From assembly GCF_036345995.1 (NCBI RefSeq), contig NZ_CP107796.1, forward strand, positions 5,704,001 to 5,768,000: a stretch of DNA of 64,000 bases, read 5' to 3'. The notes under the pieces were generated by a model. That model was not told where the DNA came from and did no database searches. It saw only the letters and a list, made by a program, of their open reading frames with translations. Shown here in pieces: positions 37,415 through 46,490 of the stretch. Every line of letters starts with the position of its first letter. Position 1 is the first letter of the stretch. Source of the stretch: Streptomyces sp. NBC_00557. GTDB taxonomy: Bacteria > Actinomycetota > Actinomycetes > Streptomycetales > Streptomycetaceae. The position numbers and the translations under genes were made by a program.

Positions 37415-39004
37415 ATGACCGACGCTCCGCAGCAGTCCCGGGCCTACCTCGTTGGCGGCGGTATCGCCTCCCTGGCAGCCGCCGCCTTCCTGATACGCGA
37501 CGGCGGCTTCCCCGGCCAGAACATCCACATTCTCGAGGAACTCCCGGTCGCAGGTGGCTCCATGGACGGCCGCGCTGAGCCCGCCGGATACGTCACCCGG
37601 GGCGGCCGCATGCTGGAGGACGAGGCCTACACGTGCCTGTGGAACCTCCTGGAGACCATCCCCACCCATACCGACGAGACCGTGTCGGTGCGCGAGGAGA
37701 TCCACGAATTCAACGCCAAGTGGCCCACCGATGCCAAGGCCCGTCTGATCGGCAAGGGCGCCGAGATCCTTGACGCCTCCGACTACGGCCTCGACACCCG
37801 GGACCGCATGGAGCTGACCCGGCTGCTCGTGCTCCCGGAGGCGGTGATCGGGGCGCGCCGGATCGAGGACTTCTTCTCCCCGCACTTCTTCGAGACCAAC
37901 TTCTGGGCGATGTGGCGTACCACGTTCGCCTTCCAGAACTGGCACAGTGCCATCGAGCTCAGGCGCTACTTCCTGCGTTTCATGCAGGAGTTCCCGCGCA
38001 TGCACACCCTGGCGGGCGTGCGCCGCACCCGGCTCAACCAATACGACTCGATCATCCGCCCGCTTGAGGCCTGGCTGGAGGCGCGCGGCGTTCGCTTCGA
38101 GCACGGCGTGCGGGTCACCGACGTCGACTTCGTCACCGAGGAGGACGGCAGCCGGCGGGTGCGACGCCTCCATGTCGACCGTGCCGGGTATCCGGACGCG
38201 TACGACCTCGGCGATGCCGACTACGCGTTCCTCACCCTCGGCTCGATGACCGCCGACGCAGCCTACGGCAGTGACGACACCGCACCCGAGCTGATCCGTG
38301 ACAAGCGTGACGGCGGATGGCGGCTGTGGGAGACGATCGCTGCCAAGGCGGACGACTTCGGGCGCCCGGCTGCCTTCTACGGCAACGTGGACGAGGCGAA
38401 GTGGGAGTCGTTCACCTTGACCATGCGCAGCCCTCTGCTCCTGCACCGCATCGAGGAGTTGTCCGGCAACCTCCCCGGCACCGGCGCGCTGATGACGTTC
38501 AAGGACTCCAACTGGCTGATGTCCATTGTCGTACCGCACGCGCCGCACTTCGAGGGACAGCCCGAGGACGTCTACACCCTGTGGGGCTACGGGCTCTTCG
38601 TCGACAACGAGGGCGACTTCGTCGGCAAGACGATGGCCGAGGCCACCGGCCGGGAGATCCTCACCGAACTGCTCAACCACCTCGGCCTGTGGGACATCGA
38701 GGAGCAGGTCGCGGCGACGACGACGGTGATCCCGGTGATGCTGCCCTACATCACCAGCCAGTTCGCCCCGCGCACCACACACGACCGACCGCTGGTCATT
38801 CCGCGTGGCGCCGCGAACTTCGCCTTCCTCGGCCAGTTCACGGAGATCCCGGAGGACGTCGTCTTCACGGTCGAGTACTCCGTCCGTGGCGCCATGCACG
38901 CCGTCTACGGCCTGCTCGGCCTCGACCGCGAGATCCCTGGCATCTACCACGCCCTCGCCGACCCGAAGACGGCCATCGGCGTGCTCAAGGCCGCCCTGGC
39001 CTGA
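37415..39004 (+). CDS. ohyA: Oleate hydratase
   Basis: 529 residues from ATG 37415 (GGAGGGA upstream). FAD-binding YLVGGGIASLAAAAFLIRDGG, ELPVAGGSMDGRAEP, RGGRMLEDEAYTCLW, then FFSPHFFETNFWAMWRTTFAF and QYDSIIRPLEAWLEARGV, all typical of this family (also called myosin-cross-reactive antigen). It adds water to the cis-9 double bond of unsaturated fatty acids to give 10-hydroxy acids. It is somewhat shorter than the approximately 560-590-residue Gram-positive enzymes. A possible membrane or fatty-acid detoxification role in dormancy is inference. Confidence 0.93.
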   Translation: MTDAPQQSRAYLVGGGIASLAAAAFLIRDGGFPGQNIHILEELPVAGGSMDGRAEPAGYVTRGGRMLEDEAYTCLWNLLETIPTHTDETVSVREEIHEFNAKWPTDAKARLIGKGAEILDASDYGLDTRDRMELTRLLVLPEAVIGARRIEDFFSPHFFETNFWAMWRTTFAFQNWHSAIELRRYFLRFMQEFPRMHTLAGVRRTRLNQYDSIIRPLEAWLEARGVRFEHGVRVTDVDFVTEEDGSRRVRRLHVDRAGYPDAYDLGDADYAFLTLGSMTADAAYGSDDTAPELIRDKRDGGWRLWETIAAKADDFGRPAAFYGNVDEAKWESFTLTMRSPLLLHRIEELSGNLPGTGALMTFKDSNWLMSIVVPHAPHFEGQPEDVYTLWGYGLFVDNEGDFVGKTMAEATGREILTELLNHLGLWDIEEQVAATTTVIPVMLPYITSQFAPRTTHDRPLVIPRGAANFAFLGQFTEIPEDVVFTVEYSVRGAMHAVYGLLGLDREIPGIYHALADPKTAIGVLKAALA

Positions 39005-39161
39005 CCTGTAGTCGGCCCGACCGCAGGTGAGGACGCGTCGCCGGCCCAGGTTTCCTCCTGCTGCTGTTGGTGACCCGTTCGAAAAACCAGGCCCGGCTTC
39101 CGTCGAAGGGGCGCACCGGGCTGCCGTCTTGTGATGGGCATCACGTCTCGCCTGGGGGACC

Positions 39162-39198
39162 GGACCGAGGGGCCCAGTCCTCCAGGGCGGTTCGGCCC
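39162..39198. promoter_or_regulatory. Candidate OsdR/DosR-type double box upstream of hmp
   Basis: GGACCGAGGGGCCC at 39162-39175 and GGGCGGTTCGGCCC at 39185-39198, centres 23 bp apart, about 115 bp upstream of the flavohemoprotein start. No gene is seen in 39005-39313. Confidence 0.55.
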
Positions 39199-39313
39199 TA
39201 TTCCGGGTGGCGGCTACCCCGGATGATCGATGTGCCGGTCGGACCCGCACGACGGATCCCGGCTGTGACGGTGAACGCCGTCCCTCTACCTATCCACATC
39301 TCAGGGGAGTTCC

Positions 39314-40519
39314 ATGCTTTCGCCCGAGTCGGCCGCTGTCGTTCGCGCCACCCTGCCCGCCGTCGGCGGGGCCCTGGACGAGATCACCACCCGCTTCTAC
39401 GGCACCATGTTCGCCGAGCAGCCCGAGCTGCTGGACGGCCTGTTCAACCGCGGCAACCAGGCCAGCGGCGAGCAGCGCCGGGCGCTGGCCGGATCCATCG
39501 CGGGCTTCGCCCAGGCCCTGCTGGCCGACCCCGACGCCCGGCCGGACGCCCTCCTTGCCCGGATCGCCCACAAGCACGCCGCGCTGGGCGTCACGGAGGA
39601 CCAGTACACCATCGTCCACAAGTACCTCTTCCGCGCCATCGGCGACGTGCTGGGTGAGGCCGTCACCCCGGAGGTGGCCGCCGCCTGGGACGAGGTGTAC
39701 TGGCTGATGGCCGGCGCGCTGATCGCCCAGGAGGCGCGCCTGTACCAGGAAGCCGAGGTCGATCCGCGCCAGCCGTGGCGGCAGTGGACCGTGGTGGAGC
39801 GGCGCGAGGAGACCCCGGATGTGGTCTCCTTCCTGCTGCGCCCGGCCGACGACGGCCCCATGCCCAAGGCGTGCGCCGGTCAGTACGTCAGCGTCCGGGT
39901 GCTCATGCCCGACGGCATCCACCAGACCCGCCAGTACAGCCTGTCCAACGCTCCCGGCGACCGGCTGCGGCGCATCACCGTCAAGCGGGTGGCGAGCGTC
40001 GCCGACGCCCCCGAGGGCGAGGTCTCCAACCAGCTCCACCGCACCGTCCGAGCCGGCGACGAACTCACCCTGTCGGCCCCCTTCGGAGACGTGGTCCTCG
40101 ACGACGCCGACAGCCCGCTCCTACTGGTCTCCGCTGGCATCGGCTGCACCCCGATGGTCGGCATGCTCGAACACCTCGCCGCCACCGGTTCGTCCCGGCC
40201 GGTGTGGGTCCTGCACGCCGACCGCACCCCCGCCGACCACGCCCTGCGCGCCGACACCCGGCGCCTGGTGGACCAACTGCCCGACGCGAAGGCCGAGTTC
40301 TGGTACGAGGAAGAGGCGGCCGAGGAACCCCGCGCCCACACTGGCCTGATGGACCTCGACGGCCTCGACCTGCCCACCGACGCCGACGTGTACCTGTGCG
40401 GCTCGCTGCCCTTCATGCGCGCCGTCCGCACCCAGCTGCTCCAGGTCGGCGTCCCGGCGCGCAGCATCCGCTACGAGGTCTTCGGCCCGGATCTGTGGCT
40501 CGCCCACGCGGAAGGCTGA
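39314..40519 (+). CDS. hmp: Flavohemoprotein, nitric oxide dioxygenase
   Basis: 401 residues. N-terminal globin (about 1-140, proximal His in ARIAHKHAALGV), FAD domain (about 150-260, RQYSLSNAPGDRLRRITVKR), and NAD domain (about 265-400, LLLVSAGIGCTPMVGMLEHL and YLCGSLPFMRAVRTQL). It oxidises NO to nitrate with O2 and NADH. It would clear NO made from nitrite by the nitrate reductase encoded in this window. GGGGAG precedes the ATG. Confidence 0.95.
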   Translation: MLSPESAAVVRATLPAVGGALDEITTRFYGTMFAEQPELLDGLFNRGNQASGEQRRALAGSIAGFAQALLADPDARPDALLARIAHKHAALGVTEDQYTIVHKYLFRAIGDVLGEAVTPEVAAAWDEVYWLMAGALIAQEARLYQEAEVDPRQPWRQWTVVERREETPDVVSFLLRPADDGPMPKACAGQYVSVRVLMPDGIHQTRQYSLSNAPGDRLRRITVKRVASVADAPEGEVSNQLHRTVRAGDELTLSAPFGDVVLDDADSPLLLVSAGIGCTPMVGMLEHLAATGSSRPVWVLHADRTPADHALRADTRRLVDQLPDAKAEFWYEEEAAEEPRAHTGLMDLDGLDLPTDADVYLCGSLPFMRAVRTQLLQVGVPARSIRYEVFGPDLWLAHAEG

Positions 40520-40976
40520 GGGTTCCTGACGGCGTAGGCGCAGTGGCGTACGGCTGGACCAGGTCAAGGGCGATCCGATGGGCAGAGAACCCGGCGCTGT
40601 CGCCCTGGCGTGGCCAGGCTGCGCGGCCCGACCGGTGCTGATCCACGAGGGAAGTGGGGCCAGGCACAGCGGCCTCGACCACGGGTTCCAGCGGTCAACG
40701 CCCACGGGATGCGCAACTGAACCGCGTAAGGGCAGCCCTGGCAGTGGTCGTCGCGGCGAAGGACCGTCGGCCGCCCTCAGCGGCCGCCGTGGCAGGGCTG
40801 CTCGTCGTGCAGTTCAGGGCGGTCGGCCCCGGCTGAACAGTAGGTCGGATCGGGTCCTGGCCGCGCTCGCGGTGGGAATCAGCGTGCCGGAGCAGTAGCC
40901 CGCCTGCCGGGCAGCCGTACGTGAGCGCGCCCCATCCCCGCACCGGCTGCGGAAAACGGAGGATCGGCGGGGCGGT
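40520..40976. other. Gene-free interval with an orphan box
   Basis: No convincing gene. It contains the box AGGGCGGTCGGCCC at 40816-40829 without a downstream gene in a suitable orientation: the cupin gene converges on it. A short frame coding AALAVVVAAKDRRPPSAAA may be a decayed remnant, but nothing identifies it. Confidence 0.4.
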
Positions 40977-41309
40977 TCAGGGGATCTTGGCGACGGTCAG
41001 CAGGACGGCCGCATCCTCGAGGGCCTCCAGGCTGTGCCGGGAGGGCGGCACGAGGAGCAGGTCCCCGGCCATGCCCTCCCACACGTCCTCCTCACTGCGC
41101 AGCCGTACTCGGCCACGCAGCACCAGCACCGTTGCCTCGCCGGGGTTTTCGTGCTCGGCCAGAACGGTGCCGGAGCGCAGTGCCAAGAGGGTCTGGCGCA
41201 GGGCGTGTTCGTGGCCGCCGTAGACGGTCTCGGCGCTACGGCCGGCGGAGGATGCGGCGGCCCGTTCCAGGTGTTCGCGGACCCGGGCGTCGAGAGAGAG
41301 CTTCTGCAT
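40977..41309 (-). CDS. Cupin-domain protein
   Basis: 110 residues with a single conserved beta barrel: TLLALRSGTVLAEHENPGEATVLVLRG (motif 1 His/Glu) and GDLLLVPPSRHSLEALEDA (motif 2 His). A small metal-binding cupin of unknown substrate. GGAAAGGA precedes the ATG. A second, different cupin is at 45257-45595. Confidence 0.85.
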   Translation of the reverse strand: MQKLSLDARVREHLERAAASSAGRSAETVYGGHEHALRQTLLALRSGTVLAEHENPGEATVLVLRGRVRLRSEEDVWEGMAGDLLLVPPSRHSLEALEDAAVLLTVAKIP

Positions 41310-41557
41310 GGTGGTGTGTCCTTTCCGTCAGAAGGGGACGCTGATGCGGCAGCTGTGGCGTCCGCTGTTGCCGTCTTCGGGACTGCGCTGGGCCGGGTGA
41401 TGCGGTGGAGGAGGCCGAACAGCACCGTACCGACCGACAGGCTGACCGCCGCGCCTCCGGCCGTGTCGCGGAGGCCTGCCCAAGGTCGGGTGAGCGCGTA
41501 GGGTGACAGGGAACGGCGAGGTGATGACGGCGTCGGGCGGCGCCAGGAGGAATCACC

Positions 41558-42892
41558 ATGGTGCACGATCCGTCCAACGACAGTCCGCGGTCCGGGGCCT
41601 TTCCGGTCGGCGAGGCGTGGCAAGCGGCCCGGGACGGAGTGACCGCGCATGCGTCGCCGCTCGTTCTCGATCCACAACGGCTGCGGCAGCTGCTCGGCGC
41701 GGTCGTGGCGATGAGCGGTGACACGGACACCCGCGCCGTGCTGCACCGCATCGTGGAAGTGGCCGCCCATCTCGTCCGCGCTCGCTACGGGGCCCTGGGA
41801 GTGCTCTCGGAGAGCGGCAAGGTGACCGACCTGTACACCGTGGGTATCGACGACCCGCACCTGTGCGCCGCCATGGGCCTGCCGCAGGGCCACGGCCTGC
41901 TGCACACCATGACGGCCGACCGGCAGCCGTTGCGGGTGGCGGACGTGGCCGCGCACCCTCGTTCTGCAGGTTTTCCGGCCGGGCATCCGGTCATGCGCAC
42001 CCTGCTGGGGGTTCCGCTGACGGTGCGCGGGACCGTCTACGGCGACCTCTACCTCGCCGACAAGACGGACGGCACGCCCTTCGACGATGATGACGAGCAC
42101 CTGCTGACCGCACTGGCCAGCGCAGCGGGTATCAGCATCGAGAACGCCCGTCTGTACGAGCACCTCAAACGCGCTGCCGAGCACTTCCAGCGCCGTATGC
42201 TGCCCGTTCTTCCGGACCTGGCGCCGCTGCAGGCCGCGGCTCGCTACGAGCCCGCATCCGAGTTGCCCAGGCTCGGCGGGGACTGGTACGACGCCATGGT
42301 CCTGCCCGACGGCGCCACCTGTGTGGTGGTGGGCGACGTGACCGGCCACGACGTCGAGGCCGCCCCGCTGATGAGCCAGATCCGCAACATGCTGCGGGCG
42401 CTCGCCTTCGACCGGTGCGGGCCACCCGGCCTGGTCGTGTCGCGCCTGGACCGCGCCCTGACCATGTTCGAGGAGCCGCCGACCGCCACCCTGGTGTTCG
42501 GCCGCCTCGAACGGACCCGCGAGGGGTACACCTTTGGCTGGAGCAACGCCGGGCACCCGCCTCCGCTGCTGATCGGGCCGGACGGCAGCACCTGCTATCT
42601 GGCGCCCGCCCGGCACGGGATCCCGGTGGGCATCGATGCGTCCGTCCCACGGTTCAACCACACGCACCCGCTCCCGCCGGGCACCACCCTGCTGCTGTTC
42701 ACCGACGGGTTGGTCGAGCGCCGCGACCAGGACATCGACACGGGGCTGGACGATCTGGCCGAGCACGCCGCCCACCTGGCCAGGGCCCCGCTGGAGGAGC
42801 TGTGCGACGCCCTGATCGCCCAAAGCCGGCAGGTGTTCGACGACGACGTCGCCGTCCTCGCCCTGCGCACCCCAGATGGTCCAGCTCGATGA
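41558..42892 (+). CDS. GAF-PP2C phosphatase with a DosS-like GAF domain
   Basis: 444 residues from ATG 41558 (AGGAGG upstream). GAF domain about 55-205: LHRIVEVAAHLVRARYGALG, PLRVADVAAHPRSAGFP, HPVMRTLLGVPLTVRG, DLYLADKTDGTPFDDDDEHL. It closely recalls the heme-binding GAF of mycobacterial DosS; His143 sits where I remember the DosS heme ligand. A SpoIIE/PP2C phosphatase domain follows (about 225-440) with ELPRLGGDWYDAMVLPDG, VVGDVTGHDVEAAPLMSQ, WSNAGHPPPLLI and LFTDGLVERRDQDID, all metal-binding Asp positions present. It probably dephosphorylates a STAS antagonist in response to a gas or redox cue. A stem-loop at 42916-42940 follows. Confidence 0.88.
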   Translation: MVHDPSNDSPRSGAFPVGEAWQAARDGVTAHASPLVLDPQRLRQLLGAVVAMSGDTDTRAVLHRIVEVAAHLVRARYGALGVLSESGKVTDLYTVGIDDPHLCAAMGLPQGHGLLHTMTADRQPLRVADVAAHPRSAGFPAGHPVMRTLLGVPLTVRGTVYGDLYLADKTDGTPFDDDDEHLLTALASAAGISIENARLYEHLKRAAEHFQRRMLPVLPDLAPLQAAARYEPASELPRLGGDWYDAMVLPDGATCVVVGDVTGHDVEAAPLMSQIRNMLRALAFDRCGPPGLVVSRLDRALTMFEEPPTATLVFGRLERTREGYTFGWSNAGHPPPLLIGPDGSTCYLAPARHGIPVGIDASVPRFNHTHPLPPGTTLLLFTDGLVERRDQDIDTGLDDLAEHAAHLARAPLEELCDALIAQSRQVFDDDVAVLALRTPDGPAR

Positions 42893-42915
42893 GACGGCCA
42901 CTCCCTCCGACCTTT

Positions 42916-42940
42916 CCCCTCCCCTCAGCCGGGGGAGGGG
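42916..42940. terminator. Bidirectional stem-loop between convergent PP2C and STAS genes
   Basis: CCCCTCCCC at 42916-42924 pairs with GGGGAGGGG at 42932-42940 around a 7-nt loop. The loop contains the stop codon of the STAS gene (complement of 42925-42927). CTTT precedes it on the plus strand, giving an A-rich/T-rich flank on the minus strand. Confidence 0.6.
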
Positions 42941-43332
42941 TGCGGCCAGTGCGCGAGGCTGCCGAGTGAGGGAGCGGATCGCGTCGCCTCCTCCGACGAG
43001 TGGTGGATCTCGTAGCTCTCGCGCATGCCGCTGAGGTCGAAGATCTTGAGTATCCGGCCAGAGACGGACGCGATACGCAGTGAGCCGTCGTGTTCACGAA
43101 TGCGCTTCGTGACGGCCACGATCACGCCCAGCCCCATCGAATCCATAAAGGGGACGAAGCCCAGGTCGAGGACGAAGTGACGGTGTCCCTCATCGAGGAG
43201 CTTGATCACCGCTTCACGGATCATGGGGGAAGTGTGGGCGTCCAGATCACCGTCGACCTCGACAACGGTCCAGCCGTTCACCACGTCGTAGCTGGCCATC
43301 ATGCTTTCGTGCCGGATGATGTTCGTTCGCAT
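42925..43332 (-). CDS. STAS-domain anti-sigma factor antagonist
   Basis: 135 residues from ATG 43332 (GAGAGGG upstream; an in-frame TTG lies two codons earlier). YDVVNGWTVVEVDGDLDAHTS, FVLDLGFVPFMDSMGLGVIVAV with the D-S-M-G phosphorylation site, and LKIFDLSGMRESYEIHHS at the C-terminus. The pattern is of BldG/RsbV-type antagonists. Adjacent to the GAF-PP2C gene, which could be its phosphatase. Confidence 0.88.
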   Translation of the reverse strand: MRTNIIRHESMMASYDVVNGWTVVEVDGDLDAHTSPMIREAVIKLLDEGHRHFVLDLGFVPFMDSMGLGVIVAVTKRIREHDGSLRIASVSGRILKIFDLSGMRESYEIHHSSEEATRSAPSLGSLAHWPHPSPG

Positions 43333-43393
43333 GGCCAACCCTCTCCACGTCCCCGGACGGCACCAGCCTCATCGTTGGCATCCCGCGTCTTCG

Positions 43394-43756
43394 TCACCGG
43401 TTCTTGGCCAGCCATTCGGCGAGGACGGCGGCCTGGCTGTGGTCCACATCCTTTGTGGCGGTCAGCAGCACAAGCTTGTCGTGCCCCGCCAGATCACGCA
43501 GATGTCCGGCTGCCTCGCGGTGCCCGGCGTCGCGCAGTTCTGCCAGGTAGCGGCGACGGAACTCGGTGAAGCGGCTGGGCTCATGGCCGTACCACTTGCG
43601 CAGCTCGCTCGACGGGGCGACGTCACGCAGCCACTCGTCCAGATGAGCGTCCTCCTTGCGCATGCCCCGGGGCCAGACCCGGTCCACGAGTACGCGCTTG
43701 CCGTCCTGCGGTGAGGTTTCCTCGTAGACCCTGTGGCAGGTGATCTGTTTGGCCAT
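43394..43756 (-). CDS. DUF488-family protein
   Basis: 120 residues. Signature features of DUF488: RVLVDRVWPRGMRKEDAHLDEW, APSSELRKWYGHEP, and a C-terminal LLTATKDVDHSQAAVLAEWL. Function unsettled; often a small stress-associated gene. The start at ATG 43756 has GAAGGG upstream; the frame continues 5' without a good start. Confidence 0.88.
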   Translation of the reverse strand: MAKQITCHRVYEETSPQDGKRVLVDRVWPRGMRKEDAHLDEWLRDVAPSSELRKWYGHEPSRFTEFRRRYLAELRDAGHREAAGHLRDLAGHDKLVLLTATKDVDHSQAAVLAEWLAKNR

Positions 43757-43983
43757 GACGGGTGCCCTTCCAGATCGGCCGGCCGAACCGACCGGCGAGT
43801 GGGGGAGCGTGGCCTCGTTCCCCTGCTGCGAAGGCGGATGTCTCCGTCTCGCCCATTTTACCGAGAGCCGAATCCGCAGCAGCGCCCGTGACACATGGGC
43901 CACGGTTCGGCACCCGCGCGATCACGCCTGACGTGAGAGAGGTCCGGATCGGTGTGAGACTGGCCGCGCAAGGAGTGATCCCC

Positions 43984-45193
43984 GTGCCGGACCCACCGCC
44001 CGCGTCCGCCGGTCCCGACACTGTTGTCGACGAGAACCGCCTGGAAGAGCTGATCATCGAGGCGCAGACGGCTCTGCCGGTCGAACTGCCCGACCTGGCG
44101 AACCGGTGCGCCTCGGCCCTCGGGCTGGAGACTGCGCTGATCTACCTCGTCGACCTGCAACAACGGCTGCTCGTCCCTCTCGACGAGGCCTTGGAAGCCG
44201 CTGCAGGTGGATCGCTCGTCGGCCGGTTGGGCGTACCGCACGGTCTCCCTGCGGGTGGACGCGGCCGACGATGGCCTCATCGTCTGGGTGCCTCTGGTCG
44301 ACGGTTCGGAGCGGCTGGGTGTGCTGGCGGTGCGGACCGCCTCGCTCGACGGGAGGCGGATGCGCCGTAGCCGGATGCTGGCCCATCTGCTCGCCATGCT
44401 GATCACCTCCAAGCGCGCCTACAGCGACTGGCTCGCCGCCCGCACCCGCACCGCGACCATGGCTTTGCCCGCAGAGATGCTGCGGGCCTTCCTGCCACCC
44501 CGCACCATCGGCAGCATCAGGTGTGTCTCGACCGCGGTCCTGGAGCCGGCGTACGACATCGCCGGTGACGCCTTCGACCACTCGGTGGTCAAGAACGTGC
44601 TGCACACCATGATCCTCGACGCCATGGGTCACGATTTGATCGCCGAGTCGACCACGTCGGTCGCCATGGCTGCGGCGCGTAACGCCCGCCGCGACGGGCG
44701 CGATCTGGTCGACGTCGTCGGTGCTGTCGACCAGGCACTCGCCTGCTGGCTGCCCGAACAGTTCTGCACCGGTGTGCTGTGCCGGCTCGATGCAGAGACC
44801 GGAGTGCTGCGCTGGGTCAACTGCGGTCACCCCCCGCCGTTGCTGATCCGTGCCGAGCGGGTGCTCGCCGGGGCGCTGGACAGCCCTCCACAGCCGCCGA
44901 TCGGCCTGGCCGGCCCACTCGCCCCGGCAGCCCGGAAGGTCCACGAGACGACCCTGGAACCGGGTGACTGCGTCCTGCTCTACACCGACGGTGTCGTGGA
45001 GGCGCACGACGTGGACGGCGCGGAGTTCGGCCTCGACCGGTTCACCGATTTCATCATCCGCTCCAACGCCGCCAGACAGCGTCCGGCCGAAGTGCTCCGG
45101 CTGCTCATCCACGCCATCCTCGACTACCAGCGCAACCAACTGCGCGACGACGTGACCATCGTGCTCTTCGAATGGCGTCCGCAGTACCAGTGA
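43984..45193 (+). pseudogene. SpoIIE/PP2C phosphatase gene interrupted by a frameshift
   Basis: Frame one runs from GTG 43984 (AAGGAG upstream) and encodes a sensor-like domain (NRLEELIIEAQTALPVELPD, ALIYLVDLQQRLLVPLDEA), but leaves homology at about 44190 and stops near 44370. From about 44207 another frame continues seamlessly (SSAGWAYRTVSLRVDAADDG, WVPLVDGSERLGVLAV). It then gives a complete PP2C domain (AYDIAGDAFDHSV, AMGHDLIAESTTS, WVNCGHPPPLLI, LLYTDGVVEAHDVDG). Removing one base around 44193 joins the two into a product of about 400 residues. Either a sequencing error or a recent inactivation; the phosphatase half could still be made from an internal start. Confidence 0.75.
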
Positions 45194-45256
45194 CGCGGTA
45201 CTGCGCCGAGCCTCGCTGGACGGGGACGCTGCGGTCCCGCAGAGGTACGGCGACGG

Positions 45257-45595
45257 TCAGGTGTCCGCCGAGCTGTTGGATGCGGCGGGCAGCATGGTCA
45301 GCAGCATGATGGTGGGCTCTGTGGCGCGGACGGTGTGCGGCAGCCGGGCGGGCAGGTGGATCCAACTGCCGGGCGTCGCCTCCAACTTCTCATCGCCGAG
45401 TACAAGGTCCAGCCGGCCCTTGATGACCTGGATGACGACGGGAAGGGCCGAGGTGTGCTCGGTCAGCTCCTGTCCGGTGGCGAACGCGAAGCCAACCACG
45501 CGCAGCCGGTCGTCGCGGTACAGGACACGGCTGAGGGTGCCGTCCTCGGGTACGGGAAGTTCGGCGGCCAGATCCTGGATCACGGTCGTGGACAT
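45257..45595 (-). CDS. Cupin-domain protein
   Basis: 112 residues, ATG 45595 with GAGGAG upstream. VVGFAFATGQELTEHTSALPVVIQVIKG and ATPGSWIHLPARLPHTVRATEP give the two cupin motifs with metal-binding His residues. It follows the methyltransferase gene by 14 bp and is probably its operon partner. Substrate unknown. Confidence 0.86.
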   Translation of the reverse strand: MSTTVIQDLAAELPVPEDGTLSRVLYRDDRLRVVGFAFATGQELTEHTSALPVVIQVIKGRLDLVLGDEKLEATPGSWIHLPARLPHTVRATEPTIMLLTMLPAASNSSADT

Positions 45596-45609
45596 GGGGG
45601 TCTTTCTCC

Positions 45610-46455
45610 TCAGGGCTTCGGCGAGGTGGGGACAGCGATGATGCTGATCGCGCTCAGATGGGCCTGGTGGCGGCGGAAGACGCGGCGCATCTCCACCACG
45701 CGGCGCCGGGTAGCCGGGTCGCGCAGGGCCCGGCCGGCGATGCGCGCGGCGTGCGTGAGCCCCTCGTCGGCGATGAGCCGGCGTGGTTCGAGCAGCGCCA
45801 TCGGCACTCTCCGGCGGGCGGTGACCGTGAAGCCCTCGTCGGCGAGCAGGGCGACCCAGCCACGTGGGGTCAGCGGGCGGGCGCCGACGTGGATGGCCTC
45901 GCCCAGGTCCCTCGTGATCTCCTTGGCGTGTTCGGTGTCGAGGTCTTCGGGCAGCAGGCACATCTCGTGGATGGCGTACCGGCCGCCGGTGTCGGCGAGC
46001 AGCCGGCGTGCCTCTCGTACGATCCGGCGCTTGGCGGGCTCGGGCTGCATCGACAGCATGGCCTCCCCGTACACGACGGTGGCGCTGCCGGTCGGCAGTC
46101 CGGTGTCCGCAGCGTCGGCCCGCACTGCGGCCACCTCGGTCGCGCTGGGGGCGGTGAGGGTGCCTAGTCCCGCCACGGCGGCGGGGTCGCGGTCGACGGC
46201 CGTGTAGGAGCCCGGGTTGCGTGCGAGGGTGAGCCGGGCGGTGGCCCCGAGCCCCGCGGCCAGTTCCACCACCCGATCGTCCGGTCCGAGGGCCAGGTTG
46301 TCGAGCATCCACCGGGTCAGTTCCAGCCCGCCCGGGCGCAGCACGCGCTTGCCCAGACGGGCCAGCAGCCAGTGGCCGGGCATACGGGCGGCGTCCAGTC
46401 CGTCGCCCGGCATGGGGATGCTGTTCGGGAGGGCCTGAGGGTCCGTCGATGCCAT
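45610..46455 (-). CDS. Class I SAM-dependent methyltransferase
   Basis: 281 residues. SAM-binding motif I VVELAAGLGATARLTLARNP and YTAVDRDPAAVAGL, followed by VRADAADTGLPTGSATVVYGEAML. The C-terminal half is less typical, with IHVGARPLTPRGWVALLADEGF. Likely a small-molecule methyltransferase. Operon with the cupin; a double box at 46528-46562 and a palindrome at 46491-46504 lie upstream. Confidence 0.83.
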   Translation of the reverse strand: MASTDPQALPNSIPMPGDGLDAARMPGHWLLARLGKRVLRPGGLELTRWMLDNLALGPDDRVVELAAGLGATARLTLARNPGSYTAVDRDPAAVAGLGTLTAPSATEVAAVRADAADTGLPTGSATVVYGEAMLSMQPEPAKRRIVREARRLLADTGGRYAIHEMCLLPEDLDTEHAKEITRDLGEAIHVGARPLTPRGWVALLADEGFTVTARRRVPMALLEPRRLIADEGLTHAARIAGRALRDPATRRRVVEMRRVFRRHQAHLSAISIIAVPTSPKP

Positions 46456-46490
46456 GTTCGTGCCTCGCTCTCTGAGCGCACCGGTCTTAC

